Positions 23,838 through 31,464 of a stretch of 31,464 nt of DNA are shown here, piece by piece. Made by a program: the position numbers and the translations under genes. The notes beneath the pieces are model-generated. The model saw only the letters and a list, made by a program, of their open reading frames with translations. It searched no databases and was not told the DNA's origin. Positions within the stretch are counted from its first letter, which is position 1; each line of letters begins with the position of its first letter. The DNA comes from Bacillota bacterium (GTDB lineage Bacteria > Bacillota > Negativicutes > Sporomusales > Sporomusaceae), in assembly GCA_023443285.1 (NCBI GenBank), contig JAEZVB010000140.1, positions 1-31,464 on the forward strand. The letters are read 5' to 3'.

Positions 23838-26030
23838 ATGAGTAAAATAGTTGTATTAGCTGAAAAACCTTCTGTTGGGCGGGATTTAGCAAGGGTATTG
23901 AATTGTAATAACAAAGGCAATGGATACCTTGAAGGACCAAAGTATATTGTTACCTGGGCGCTGGGTCATCTGGTGACATTGTCTGATCCAGAGGTCTATG
24001 ACGAAAAATATAAGACCTGGCGGCTGGAGGATTTACCCATGCTGCCGAAAGAGTTGAAGCTTGTAGTAATAAAGCAGACAGGCAAGCAATTTCATGCTGT
24101 TAAAGAGCAGCTAAGCCGTAAAGACGTCAGCGAAGTGGTCATTGCCACTGATGCGGGACGCGAAGGCGAACTTGTTGCCCGCTGGATATTGGAGAAAGCC
24201 CATATCAATAAGCCGGTAAAGCGGCTTTGGATATCCTCAGTCACCGATAAGGCCATTCGTGAGGGGTTCAGCAAGCTTAGGCCAGGCAAAGATTATGAGA
24301 ACCTCTTTGCTTCAGCAGTGGCTCGTTCCGAAGCCGATTGGCTTGTGGGCATTAACGCTACCCGTGCGCTTACTACTAAATATAATGCGCAGCTATCCTG
24401 CGGGCGGGTGCAGACACCAACGCTGGCCATCATTGCCACCAGAGAAGCCGAGATACGGAATTTTCAGCCCCAAGCCTATTATGGCATTACCGCGGCTGCC
24501 GAGCGGATCAAGTTAACCTGGCAAGATAATAAGACTAAAGAGAGCAGGACTTTTGATAAAGATCGTTGTGATAAAATAATGGCCGCGGTAACAGGTAAAA
24601 AAGCCGAGATTATGGCAGTACACAAGGTAGGTAAGAAGAATTTTTCACCGCCACTGTATGATTTGACTGAGCTACAACGTGATGCCAATAAGATTTTTGG
24701 TTTTTCGGCCAAAGAAACGTTGTCAATTATGCAGAAGCTGTATGAAACCCACAAAGCATTAACTTATCCGCGCACCGATTCTCGCTTTATTTCTACAGAT
24801 ATTGTGGAGACGTTAAAAGATAGGGTCAAGGCTTGTGATACAGGCCTATATTCCAAACAAATCCTTAAAATCTTAAAAAGCCCTATTCGGGGAAGCAGTC
24901 ATTTCGTCGATAATAACAAAGTATCTGACCATCATGCCATTATTCCTACCGAACAGTCAGTCGTGCTTAGTTCGCTGACTGACAAGGAAAGAAAAATTTA
25001 TGACCTAGTTGTTAAACGCTTTTTAGCGGTGTTATGCCCGCCGTTTGAATATGAGCAGACAACAATCCAGGCGCAGATTGGTAATGAGAGTTTTATTGCC
25101 AGAGGTAAGGTTGTGCAGTCGCTTGGTTGGAAGGAGTTATATAACAACCAACTGGAGGACGAAGAAACTGATGATATAGTGGAACAACTGCTGCCCAACT
25201 TAAGCCAAGGGGATTGTTTACACATTTCGGCATTAGCGCAAACTAAGGGACAGACTAAGCCGCCGGCTCCTTTCAATGAAGCCACTTTATTATCTGCTAT
25301 GGAGAATCCGGCAAAATATATGGCAGGCGAGAAGCAGGTGCTTAAACAGATTATTGGTGAAACAGGCGGCTTAGGTACAGTCGCCACCAGAGCTGATATT
25401 ATTGAAAAACTCTTTAGTAGCTTTGTCATTGAGAAAAAGGGTAAAGATATCTTTATTACGGCTAAAGGCAAGCAACTCTTAGACTTGGCACCAACAGATC
25501 TGAAGTCACCGGCATTAACTGCTGAATGGGAACAGAAACTAAGTGCTATTGCCAAAGGAAAGCTGCAAAAGCAGGCCTTTATTGCGGAAATACGAGATTA
25601 TACTAAAGCCATTATTATCGAAATAAAGAACAGTCAGGAACAGTTCCGGCATGACAATATTACCCGTACCCGCTGCCCGGAATGCGGCAAGTACTTGCTT
25701 GAGGTTAATGGTAAACGCGGAAAGGTGCTTGTTTGTCAGGATCGTGAATGCGGCTACCGGAAAAATATTTCTCTATCAACCAATGCCCGATGTCCGAAAT
25801 GTCACAAAAAACTCGAATTGCGTGGAGAAGGCGATGCGCGTTCTTTTGCCTGTGCTTGTGGTTATAGAGAGAAACTGACTACCTTTACTGAACGTAAGAA
25901 GAAAGAGGGTGACACTAAGGTTTCAAAGAAAGATGTGTCACGCTATCTAAACCAACAACAAAAGACAAATGATCAGCCTTTCAACAATGCATTGGCTGAG
26001 GCGCTTGCCAAAATTAAGCTGCAGAAATAA
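23838..26030 (+). CDS. topB: DNA topoisomerase III (type IA)
   Basis: Cuts one DNA strand and passes the other through, mainly to decatenate or resolve recombination and replication intermediates. The protein is 730 residues. The Toprim domain (1-150) has VVLAEKPSVGRDLA and the metal-binding ATDAGREGE (103-111). The active-site tyrosine is Y310 in ALTYPRTDSRFIS. Two C-terminal zinc-ribbon-like segments follow, RCPECGKYL...CQDRECGY and RCPKCHKKL...CACGY. I chose ATG 23838, with GAGGT a few bases upstream; the open frame extends further 5' but runs through the ferredoxin terminator. The next gene follows after 31 nt and may be co-transcribed. Confidence 0.95.
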   Translation: MSKIVVLAEKPSVGRDLARVLNCNNKGNGYLEGPKYIVTWALGHLVTLSDPEVYDEKYKTWRLEDLPMLPKELKLVVIKQTGKQFHAVKEQLSRKDVSEVVIATDAGREGELVARWILEKAHINKPVKRLWISSVTDKAIREGFSKLRPGKDYENLFASAVARSEADWLVGINATRALTTKYNAQLSCGRVQTPTLAIIATREAEIRNFQPQAYYGITAAAERIKLTWQDNKTKESRTFDKDRCDKIMAAVTGKKAEIMAVHKVGKKNFSPPLYDLTELQRDANKIFGFSAKETLSIMQKLYETHKALTYPRTDSRFISTDIVETLKDRVKACDTGLYSKQILKILKSPIRGSSHFVDNNKVSDHHAIIPTEQSVVLSSLTDKERKIYDLVVKRFLAVLCPPFEYEQTTIQAQIGNESFIARGKVVQSLGWKELYNNQLEDEETDDIVEQLLPNLSQGDCLHISALAQTKGQTKPPAPFNEATLLSAMENPAKYMAGEKQVLKQIIGETGGLGTVATRADIIEKLFSSFVIEKKGKDIFITAKGKQLLDLAPTDLKSPALTAEWEQKLSAIAKGKLQKQAFIAEIRDYTKAIIIEIKNSQEQFRHDNITRTRCPECGKYLLEVNGKRGKVLVCQDRECGYRKNISLSTNARCPKCHKKLELRGEGDARSFACACGYREKLTTFTERKKKEGDTKVSKKDVSRYLNQQQKTNDQPFNNALAEALAKIKLQK

Positions 26031-26061
26031 TTGCGACAGTTAGTTAAAGGCAGGGAAATTT

Positions 26062-27108
26062 GTGAGTAAAGAAATACTAATCATCAGGTTGAGCTCTATC
26101 GGTGATGTTATTCACTGTACGCCGGTGGCTGCAGCATTGAAAGCGGCTTGGCCGGATTGTAAAATCACCTGGCTTGTAGGCGAAGTCTGTGCCGACCTAA
26201 TAAAATATAATCCTCACATTGACCGGGTAATGCTTTGGTCGCGCGAGCGATTTGAAAAGCATTTGCGATCTCACGAATTTTCCAAAGCCTATAACCTGTG
26301 GCGGGAGTTGCAGGCAGAATTGGCAAGCAAAACGTATGATGTGGTGCTTGATATTCAGGGACTTTTCCTCACCGGCATAATTGCCAGGCAGGCAAAGACT
26401 AGGCGGCGGATTGGTCTACAGGATGCCAGAGAACTAAATCATTTGTTTATGACAGAGGCAGCTAGGCCACTGGGTGCGCATATCATCGATAGATATTTAG
26501 GGGTATTAGCTCCGCTAGATATTGATATTACCCCGGTAAGCCGGAAGATGATTCTTGTTGTGCCGGAAGCCCCTAAACAATTTGCGAAAGTCTATTTACG
26601 TAAAGAGGGTGTGGGTGCAGAGGATAAGCTGGCAATATTAGTTCCTGGTACTACCTGGCCAACTAAGAACTGGCCGCCGGAGTTTTTTGCAGCAATAGCC
26701 AAATGCCTTGCACCCGATTTCAAAATCATGCTGTGCGGCAGCAAGAGCGAAGTAGCAATAGGCCAGGAAATAGCCGATAAAGCGGGTGTACCAATAATCA
26801 ATGCTGTCGGTAAAACCACTCTCTTAGAAATGGCAGCGCTGCTTGAGCAGGCGGCAGTAGTTATTGTCGGTGATACCGGCCCGCTCTATATGGCAGCAGC
26901 GCTGGATACGCCAACAGTGGCAGTTTTTGGGCCGACTAATCCTAGTACCTATAAGCCACACGGGAACCAGCATGCCGCTGCTTTTGATGAGAGGGAGTGT
27001 TCCTTTTGTCATAAGACAAAATGCCGCACAGGAAAGTTTGATTGTATGAGTAGTGTGAAGCCGGAAGCAGTTGTAAAGAAAGTTTATCATGTATTACGAA
27101 AACAATAA
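26062..27108 (+). CDS. Glycosyltransferase family 9 (ADP-heptose:LPS heptosyltransferase-like)
   Basis: A GT-B fold glycosyltransferase of 348 residues. The N-terminal half begins KEILIIRLSSIGDVIHCTPV, the classic start of heptosyltransferases I/II. The C-terminal half has LVPGTTWPTKNWPPEFFA and the donor-binding segment GDTGPLYMAAALDTPTVAVF, followed by FGPTNPSTYKPHG. A cysteine-rich tail (CSFCHKTKCRTGKFDCM) is common in the family. The start is GTG 26062, with AGGG about 8 nt upstream. The family builds the LPS inner core, which argues for an outer membrane. Which heptose linkage it makes cannot be told. There are no other LPS genes next to it. Confidence 0.9.
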   Translation: MSKEILIIRLSSIGDVIHCTPVAAALKAAWPDCKITWLVGEVCADLIKYNPHIDRVMLWSRERFEKHLRSHEFSKAYNLWRELQAELASKTYDVVLDIQGLFLTGIIARQAKTRRRIGLQDARELNHLFMTEAARPLGAHIIDRYLGVLAPLDIDITPVSRKMILVVPEAPKQFAKVYLRKEGVGAEDKLAILVPGTTWPTKNWPPEFFAAIAKCLAPDFKIMLCGSKSEVAIGQEIADKAGVPIINAVGKTTLLEMAALLEQAAVVIVGDTGPLYMAAALDTPTVAVFGPTNPSTYKPHGNQHAAAFDERECSFCHKTKCRTGKFDCMSSVKPEAVVKKVYHVLRKQ

Positions 27109-27143
27109 GGTAAGGGACCGGGGATGTAATAGTTGGCTGCTCA

Positions 27144-27183
27144 AATAAAGAGACGCTGGAATTGAATCCAGCGTCTCTTTATT
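27144..27183 (+). terminator. Intrinsic terminator after the heptosyltransferase gene
   Basis: A perfect 17-bp stem (27144-27160 with 27167-27183), AATAAAGAGACGCTGGA and its complement, with a 6-nt loop. The A-rich and T-rich ends make it potentially active in both directions, serving the convergent receiver gene as well. Confidence 0.88.
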
Positions 27184-27258
27184 CGAACTGAGACAATAGT
27201 CGACCTCTAACATAGCGGTATTAAATTTTAGCAGGTATGAAATATATAAGTGGGGCGG

Positions 27259-27630
27259 TTAATGGGGATTGACGAGTTTACTGGACAATGCGCAGAGGCG
27301 GGTAAGTAATTCGTCGGTGGAGAAAGGCTTTATCAAATAATCATCAGCGCCAGCATTCATACCCTCCATTTGATCATTGATAGAGTCTCTTGCCGTTAAA
27401 AGCAATATGGGAGTAGTAATTTTTAACTTGCGAACTTCCCTTATGATAGCAAGGCCATCTTTCTTGGGAAGCATGCGATCCAAGACCAAAATATCATAAT
27501 TGTTTGCTGTTGCCAGATGGCAACCTGTTTCGCCATCCAGGGCGGTGTCCACTATATAGCCGTGTTTTTTTAGAAGATGCGCCAATGCTTCCAGCAGGCG
27601 ACTTGAATCTTCGACTAGTAGTAGTTTCAT
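27259..27630 (-). CDS. Stand-alone response-regulator receiver protein
   Basis: A receiver domain of 123 residues with no output domain. The acidic residues E8/D9, phosphoacceptor D51 (VLDRMLPKKDGL), the switch threonine in LLLTARDS and K101 in YLIKPFSTDELL are all intact. The sequence is closest to OmpR/PhoB-type receivers, but it stops right where the winged-helix domain would begin. The 150 nt to the next terminator are too short to hold one. I chose ATG 27630, with AAGGAG 6 nt upstream. It could be a CheY-like phospho-relay protein or an OmpR regulator that lost its DNA-binding domain. No kinase is adjacent. Confidence 0.88.
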   Translation of the reverse strand: MKLLLVEDSSRLLEALAHLLKKHGYIVDTALDGETGCHLATANNYDILVLDRMLPKKDGLAIIREVRKLKITTPILLLTARDSINDQMEGMNAGADDYLIKPFSTDELLTRLCALSSKLVNPH

Positions 27631-27727
27631 AGACAACTCCTTTTGTCTATCATGTAGTTATATTTGTTACTTATGATTGTAAGGCAATAATCATGAAAAG
27701 TCACTACATTCTTCCTGGCTTTTAAAA

Positions 27728-27760
27728 ACAAAAAAACGGGATGCAAGCTGCATCCCGTTT
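27728..27760 (-). terminator. Intrinsic terminator of the secreted-protein operon
   Basis: A 12-bp stem (27734-27745 with 27749-27760), AAACGGGATGCA and its complement, has a 3-nt loop. Read leftward it is followed by a T-rich tail. It lies 12 nt after the stop of the leftward gene. Confidence 0.85.
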
Positions 27761-27771
27761 CCACTTACTAA

Positions 27772-28227
27772 TTACCGTCTAGTATTATTGTTGCGATTTT
27801 TGAACTTATCCCAGAGGAAACGTCCGGCCATAAATACCCCGGCTAGTAGCATAACATTAAATAACATGCCCATAATGTCTGCAAACATGCCTGAGTTGCC
27901 AAAGCCAAACATACCGCCCAGCATACTGCCTAACAGCATACCGCCGCCGAAAAGGCCTGCATTGCGAAGAAAACTGCTGCCGGTTTGTTGTTGTGCAGCG
28001 GCTTGGGTATTCGGTTTAGTGGCTGTAGCCGGTGCTTTTTCACCGTAGCTTTGAGCCGGTGCCGATGGCTTATATTCGCTGGAACTACTTTTACTAGGTG
28101 ATGTTTGTGTGGTAGGTGGTTTGGAAGATGGGGTTGATACTCTGGATTTGGAACCACCAACGGCGGCAAAGCTCACTGCGTTAAAGGCAAATATAAACAT
28201 AAAAGTAAGCAAAAATATTTTTTTCAT
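27772..28227 (-). CDS. Secreted or membrane-anchored Ser/Pro/Gln-rich protein of unknown function
   Basis: 151 residues. A signal peptide lies at 1-21 (KKIFLLTFMFIFAF, then SFA before AVGG). Residues about 22-82 are a low-complexity linker rich in Ser, Pro, Thr, Lys and Gln. A glycine/methionine-rich hydrophobic stretch follows (GLFGGGMLLGSMLGGMFGFG), then a membrane helix (about 118-138) and a basic tail ending KFKNRNNNTRR. The layout resembles the N-terminal part of Tim44-like bacterial membrane proteins, but the Tim44 domain itself is absent. GGAGGAAT precedes the ATG. Only 5 nt separate it from the upstream gene, so the two form an operon. Confidence 0.8.
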   Translation of the reverse strand: MKKIFLLTFMFIFAFNAVSFAAVGGSKSRVSTPSSKPPTTQTSPSKSSSSEYKPSAPAQSYGEKAPATATKPNTQAAAQQQTGSSFLRNAGLFGGGMLLGSMLGGMFGFGNSGMFADIMGMLFNVMLLAGVFMAGRFLWDKFKNRNNNTRR

Positions 28228-28232
28228 ATTGG

Positions 28233-28511
28233 TTATTCCTCCTTGTGGGTTTTTACATCTTCAGGGAAAGTAAATATTTCAGCCAAATTAGGCAATTCTC
28301 CTGACAAATAACGGTCAATATCATGCACATCAATATAAAATGTACATGCCACTTCCAAATAGCCCTGTTCCTTACCTTGGCTGAGGTCTCTAATTGCTAG
28401 CAGGCGTTCGCGAAGGGCTAGCGTATCTTGTTCGGAAGCGGTTACATTGAGAGTTGCGAGCGGAACACCATACTCGCGCAAAACATCTTGCAAGTTCATT
28501 CTTTCTGACAT
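28233..28511 (-). CDS. Hypothetical protein, 92 residues
   Basis: A small acidic, mostly helical protein without a signal peptide, membrane segment or recognised motif. It begins MSERMNLQDVLREYGVPLAT. The middle ALRERLLAIRDLSQGKEQGY is helical, and the end is rich in Glu. A second possible start is the Met at codon 5; neither has a strong ribosome site, and GGGGTG lies 12-13 nt before the first. Its 3' end carries the ribosome site of the secreted-protein gene, so their translation is linked. I do not recognise a family. Confidence 0.7.
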   Translation of the reverse strand: MSERMNLQDVLREYGVPLATLNVTASEQDTLALRERLLAIRDLSQGKEQGYLEVACTFYIDVHDIDRYLSGELPNLAEIFTFPEDVKTHKEE

Positions 28512-28545
28512 TAATTAATGATTCACCCCTGTCAATATTTATTGT

Positions 28546-28594
28546 GTAACAATCTAGATAGTAACAATGTAATATGAAAGTTAAAAAAAGTCAA
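28546..28594 (-). promoter_or_regulatory. Promoter and direct repeats of the 28511/28227 operon
   Basis: Read leftward: TTGACT (28589-28594), a 17-nt spacer, TACATT (28566-28571), a fair sigma-A promoter. GTAACAAT occurs twice (28546-28553 and 28561-28568) with a 15-nt period, across the -10 and the start point, as a repressor site would. Confidence 0.5.
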
Positions 28595-28634
28595 GGTTTA
28601 TAAATAAGGATGGTTACTACCACACATCCTTTGC

Positions 28635-28650
28635 TATAATAGACTATAAT
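28635..28650 (+). promoter_or_regulatory. Tandem -10-like TATAAT boxes before the 71-residue gene
   Basis: Two TATAAT hexamers lie at 28635-28640 and 28645-28650, 10 nt apart. No good -35 is visible for either. They precede the 28680 start by 30-45 nt. Confidence 0.4.
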
Positions 28651-28679
28651 TCAACTTTTTAGTAAATGAGGTTGTAGAT

Positions 28680-28895
28680 ATGCGCAAATTTGTAAATGTT
28701 ACCGAAAGCATCGTTACTCCAATTGAGCCGAGGCGAGTAGGTATTTTGGGTGACGAGTGCCTGGTAGCTGTTAGATTTGTCGAGAGCCGCAGTGACAGTA
28801 CAGGTTGGCTTTATGAATATGAAGTGACAGGTGAGGTTGGCAAAGTAGAAAAGCTTTTCGCTAGAATTAAAGACGTCGAGCGAAAACTCGAGTAA
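28680..28895 (+). CDS. Hypothetical protein, 71 residues
   Basis: A small soluble, probably beta-rich protein with a helical C-terminus (KVEKLFARIKDVERKLE). It begins MRKFVNVTESIVTPIEPRRV and has no cysteine, signal peptide or membrane segment. The ATG follows a GAGGT motif at 6-7 nt, and two TATAAT boxes lie just upstream. It converges on the AbrB-family gene with 2 nt between the stops and no terminator hairpin. I recognise no family. Confidence 0.7.
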   Translation: MRKFVNVTESIVTPIEPRRVGILGDECLVAVRFVESRSDSTGWLYEYEVTGEVGKVEKLFARIKDVERKLE

Positions 28896-28897
28896 GC

Positions 28898-29944
28898 TCA
28901 GCATAATTTTCTATATATAAGCCATTTGGTTATCGGTACGCAGACTAGTAAGAGAAACAGCAAGCGGAATAATTGATAGGCAACGACAGTTGGAAAATCG
29001 GCATTGGCGGACAGCGCTGTCAGTGCCATCTCCGACATACCGCCGGGAGCCATACTGATAAAGGCTGTGACAAAAGATATGGGATATATGTGAGAGAATA
29101 CATAAGAAACTCCCAGGAGCAGCGTAATTACTGTTAGCACACAGCATAAATTGACCAAAGCGATAGTTTTCCAATTGGACAGGCTGCCAAAATCTACATC
29201 AAGACCCATTCGAATGCCAACTAAAATTTGAGCTAACGCAATAACCTCTGTGGGTAGTACTGGTGCGCTTAGGCCGGATAGGGTTAGACAAATAGTGCCA
29301 AAGACAGGGGCAAGCACATATACATTGGATATGTGGAGCCGTTTAGCCAATTTAATTAACAGTAAAATAATGATAAAAAAGAGCGCCAGTAGTGGAAACT
29401 GGTCTAGTTGCATTGGCGTTACCAGTGCTTTAGTCGCAGGGATGATGGTGTCGGCAATGCCATGCAGCGCCAGCAGTGGTACGACAAAAACGACGGTAAT
29501 CACTCGCACGGTTTGCATCAAAGTGACTACTGATACAGAGGTTCCTTTTGTTTCTTCGCAGATGACTGCCATTTGGGATAAGCCGCCAGGCAAGCTGCCA
29601 ATCAGACTGTTAGCCAAACCAACACCGGTATAGCGTTCGGCAAGATAGCCTGTTGCCAAACAGAGAAATATCAGGATTGATGTCGTAGCTAACATAATAG
29701 GTAGCTGCTGAATTATTTGTTCCGCTACGGTAGGGGTAAAAGGGCTGCCCATCATGAAGCCTAACACAACCATACCCATATTGCGTAATTTTTTCGGCCA
29801 ATAAGCAGGTTTTTTCAACATTGTTTTCCACACGATTGCCATAACTAAAGGTCCCAGTGTCCAGGGAAGCGGCAGATGCAGAAGGTTAAATACAAGGCCG
29901 CCTGTTGTAGCAACGATAAAGAGCGGCAAGGATTTTTTGTACAT
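28898..29944 (-). CDS. AbrB-family membrane protein (COG3180, putative transporter)
   Basis: An integral membrane protein of 348 residues with about ten helices in two repeats, each ending in a GLP- or APGG-type turn: LIGSLPGGLSQMAVI in the first and FISMAPGGMSEMAL in the second. This duplication defines the family, named after AbrB and sometimes mislabelled ammonia monooxygenase; its transport substrate is unknown. I chose ATG 29944, with AAAAGGTG 5-6 nt upstream; the open frame runs 21 codons further without another ribosome site. It lies downstream of the citrate-transporter gene on the same strand, but a strong terminator separates them. Confidence 0.87.
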   Translation of the reverse strand: MYKKSLPLFIVATTGGLVFNLLHLPLPWTLGPLVMAIVWKTMLKKPAYWPKKLRNMGMVVLGFMMGSPFTPTVAEQIIQQLPIMLATTSILIFLCLATGYLAERYTGVGLANSLIGSLPGGLSQMAVICEETKGTSVSVVTLMQTVRVITVVFVVPLLALHGIADTIIPATKALVTPMQLDQFPLLALFFIIILLLIKLAKRLHISNVYVLAPVFGTICLTLSGLSAPVLPTEVIALAQILVGIRMGLDVDFGSLSNWKTIALVNLCCVLTVITLLLGVSYVFSHIYPISFVTAFISMAPGGMSEMALTALSANADFPTVVAYQLFRLLFLLLVCVPITKWLIYRKLC

Positions 29945-30006
29945 AAATTCACCTTTTCGACTAGTAACGTAATGTGTATATAGTACCACTTTGACACCAA
30001 AAGGCA

Positions 30007-30046
30007 AAATGCGGCAGAGCCAGTAGTTGGAGGCTCTGCCGCATTT
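30007..30046 (-). terminator. Intrinsic terminator of the CitMHS gene
   Basis: A perfect 15-bp stem (30007-30021 with 30032-30046), AAATGCGGCAGAGCC and its complement, with a 10-nt loop. Read leftward, TTTTGCCTTTT follows. Confidence 0.85.
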
Positions 30047-30085
30047 AACGGCTGTTTAGTGTATTTTATTAGAGAAAGCGTTGTT

Positions 30086-31387
30086 TTAGAAAGGAATTAT
30101 GCCAAGGACAAGGGAGATGGCTAGCATGACTAACGATGTGCCAATTGCCCACAGCAGGGTGTATTTTTGGAAATCCCCGAATTCAACACCACACAAACCT
30201 ACTAACAAATAGGTGGAGGCAACAAGCGGACTGAGAAGATGGGCGCCCTGGCCAATTAGCGAAGCGCGTGCAATCTCCGCAGGAGAAATACCATAGAGTG
30301 CCGCAGTTTTTACCAGAACAGGAACCACGCCAAAGTAGAAGGCATCATTAGTCAGAAAGAACGTAAACGGTAAACTGGATAATGCAGTGATCAGTGCCAG
30401 ATGAGGCCCCATTGAAGGCGGAATAACAGCTACCAGCGAGCTGGCCATGGCATCAACCATTTTGGTGCCTGACATGATACCCATAAAGATACCGGCGGCG
30501 AATACCATGACAATAACAGGTAACGCATTGGCAGCATGGGTTGCAATACGGGCTTGTTGATCTTTCAATTTGGGGTAGTTGATAATTAGAGCTAAAGAAG
30601 TGCCAATCATAAATAGAACATTAAGTGGCAGCAACTCTTTGACTAAAGCTGCCATGAGTAACACGGTCATGCCAAAGTTAACCCAGAATAAGTGAGGACG
30701 TTTAAGTTTGGCTGATTCTTCATCCACGGCGGTTGTAAAAGTTGCGGTTTCTTCTAGAGCGTTGATTTGTAAAGTGCCAAGGCGAGCACGTTCTTTTAGG
30801 CCAATACGGTAAGCGACAAACAACACCCAGATAGTACCGGCAATCATTGCTGGGATTAATGGAACAAAAACATCGGAAGCTTCCAGATTTAAGGCGCTCA
30901 TGACCCGCCCGGTGGGTCCGCCCCAAGGCAGAATGTTCATAACGCCATTTTGCATTATTGCCATGGCGGGCAGGACAAGCGGATGAATACCAAGGCGCCG
31001 GTGAACAGCCAGCATAGCTGAACAGGTAATCATATAAGTGGTTGAACCATCGCCGTCAAGGGACACAATGCCTGCTAACACAGCTGTGCCAACAACCAGC
31101 TTCATGGGGTCGCCTTTGACGGCTTTTAAAATCCGATTAATTAGTGGATCAAATAAACCAGCATCAATCATTACGCCAAAATATAGGATAGCAAAACAAA
31201 TCATGATTCCAGTAGGGGCAACTTTCTTGATGCCATCAAGTGACATTACACCAAGTTTAGGTCCAAAACCAAGGGCAATACCAAACACCAGCGGCACCAG
31301 CATGAGAGCAGTCATTGCTGAAAGGCGCTTTGACATGATAAGGTACATAAAAACGATAACCATTAAAAATCCCATTAATGCGAGCAT
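30086..31387 (-). CDS. CitMHS-family citrate (metal-citrate or citrate/H+) transporter
   Basis: An inner-membrane symporter of 433 residues with about twelve helices. The N-terminus MLALMGFLMVIVFMYLIMSK and the motifs FAILYFGVMIDAGLFDPL, SLDGDGSTTYMI and NILPWGGPTGRVMSALN closely follow Bacillus CitM as I remember it. Members import citrate alone or complexed with a divalent metal; which one cannot be read from the sequence. GGAGGAGA precedes the ATG by 8-9 nt. It is monocistronic, with its own terminator. A promoter -10 and an 18-nt dyad lie upstream. Confidence 0.92.
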   Translation of the reverse strand: MLALMGFLMVIVFMYLIMSKRLSAMTALMLVPLVFGIALGFGPKLGVMSLDGIKKVAPTGIMICFAILYFGVMIDAGLFDPLINRILKAVKGDPMKLVVGTAVLAGIVSLDGDGSTTYMITCSAMLAVHRRLGIHPLVLPAMAIMQNGVMNILPWGGPTGRVMSALNLEASDVFVPLIPAMIAGTIWVLFVAYRIGLKERARLGTLQINALEETATFTTAVDEESAKLKRPHLFWVNFGMTVLLMAALVKELLPLNVLFMIGTSLALIINYPKLKDQQARIATHAANALPVIVMVFAAGIFMGIMSGTKMVDAMASSLVAVIPPSMGPHLALITALSSLPFTFFLTNDAFYFGVVPVLVKTAALYGISPAEIARASLIGQGAHLLSPLVASTYLLVGLCGVEFGDFQKYTLLWAIGTSLVMLAISLVLGIIPF

Positions 31388-31414
31388 GTAAGATCTCCTC
31401 CCCTGACTAAAAAT

Positions 31415-31448
31415 TACGACAATTGGGTCGTATTTGATTTAAAGTATA
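31415..31448 (-). promoter_or_regulatory. Promoter -10 and candidate operator of the citrate transporter
   Basis: Read leftward, TATACT (31443-31448) is a likely -10; its -35 would fall at the window edge. Just after the expected start lies a perfect dyad TACGAC-N6-GTCGTA (31415-31432), the position of a repressor site. No regulator gene is visible on this side. Confidence 0.45.
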
Positions 31449-31464
31449 GGGTACGGGGTTATAT

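Noticed and set aside
24998..25555. 185-codon antisense frame in topB
   Set aside because: Serine/leucine-rich translation typical of antisense shadow; topB is intact on the other strand.
29945..30007. 21-codon extension of the AbrB-family gene
   Set aside because: It overlaps the CitMHS terminator edge and has no ribosome site; ATG 29944 has AAAAGGTG.
1..31464. CRISPR arrays, tRNA, rRNA, transposases
   Set aside because: No regularly spaced repeats, tRNA-like cloverleaf with conserved loops, rRNA sequence or transposase reading frame was seen on either strand.

Overview
The window looks like chromosome from an anaerobic, low-GC Firmicute with an outer membrane, most likely a Negativicute of the Sporomusa/Pelosinus type. 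The reasons are strong AGGAGG ribosome sites and GTG/TTG starts, a Clostridium-type [2Fe-2S] ferredoxin, pyruvate:ferredoxin oxidoreductase, separate FtcD and FchA enzymes, and a family 9 (heptosyltransferase-like) glycosyltransferase of the kind used in LPS core synthesis. The taxon is inference. I see no rRNA, tRNA, CRISPR array or intact insertion sequence.

Positions 1-14,310 are an organic-acid oxidation region. After the 3' end of mutY and a small 29-codon gene, a leftward operon encodes LutC, a LutB-LutA fusion and lactate permease LctP. A LuxR-type response regulator then precedes a rightward operon for a GlcD/GlcF-type FAD and Fe-S oxidase. The likely partner kinase, which has a sugar-diacid-recognition sensor domain, is encoded leftward after glcF, and pyruvate:ferredoxin oxidoreductase follows. 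Lactate (or glycolate) can thus be imported, oxidised to the 2-oxoacid, and pyruvate split to acetyl-CoA, CO2 and reduced ferredoxin. The lut and glc operons carry near-identical promoter-upstream modules, placed as inverted copies on either side of the response-regulator gene. This is the best evidence that one regulator controls both.

Positions 14,360-21,670 look like a regulated formiminoglutamate/glutamate module. It holds hutD, a membrane kinase with an amino-acid-binding-protein-like sensor, an NtrC-type sigma-54 activator, a textbook sigma-54 promoter, and the operon gltS-ftcD-fchA. FtcD and FchA turn formiminoglutamate plus tetrahydrofolate into glutamate, ammonia and methenyl-tetrahydrofolate. 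No hutH, hutU or hutI is present here. A probable fragment of a group II intron 5' end lies just behind the nifJ terminator.

Positions 21,690-31,464 are mixed: an isolated glucuronate isomerase (uxaC); a [2Fe-2S] ferredoxin whose promoter is followed by an intrinsic terminator inside its leader; topoisomerase III; the family 9 glycosyltransferase; a stand-alone receiver protein; a two-gene operon of unknown function with a secreted Ser/Pro-rich protein; a 71-residue unknown; an AbrB-family membrane protein; and a CitMHS citrate transporter. The clearest candidates for new biology are the shared lut/glc promoter module with its split two-component system, the sigma-54 formiminoglutamate module, the ferredoxin leader terminator, and a three-way-junction-like element between lutBA and lctP.
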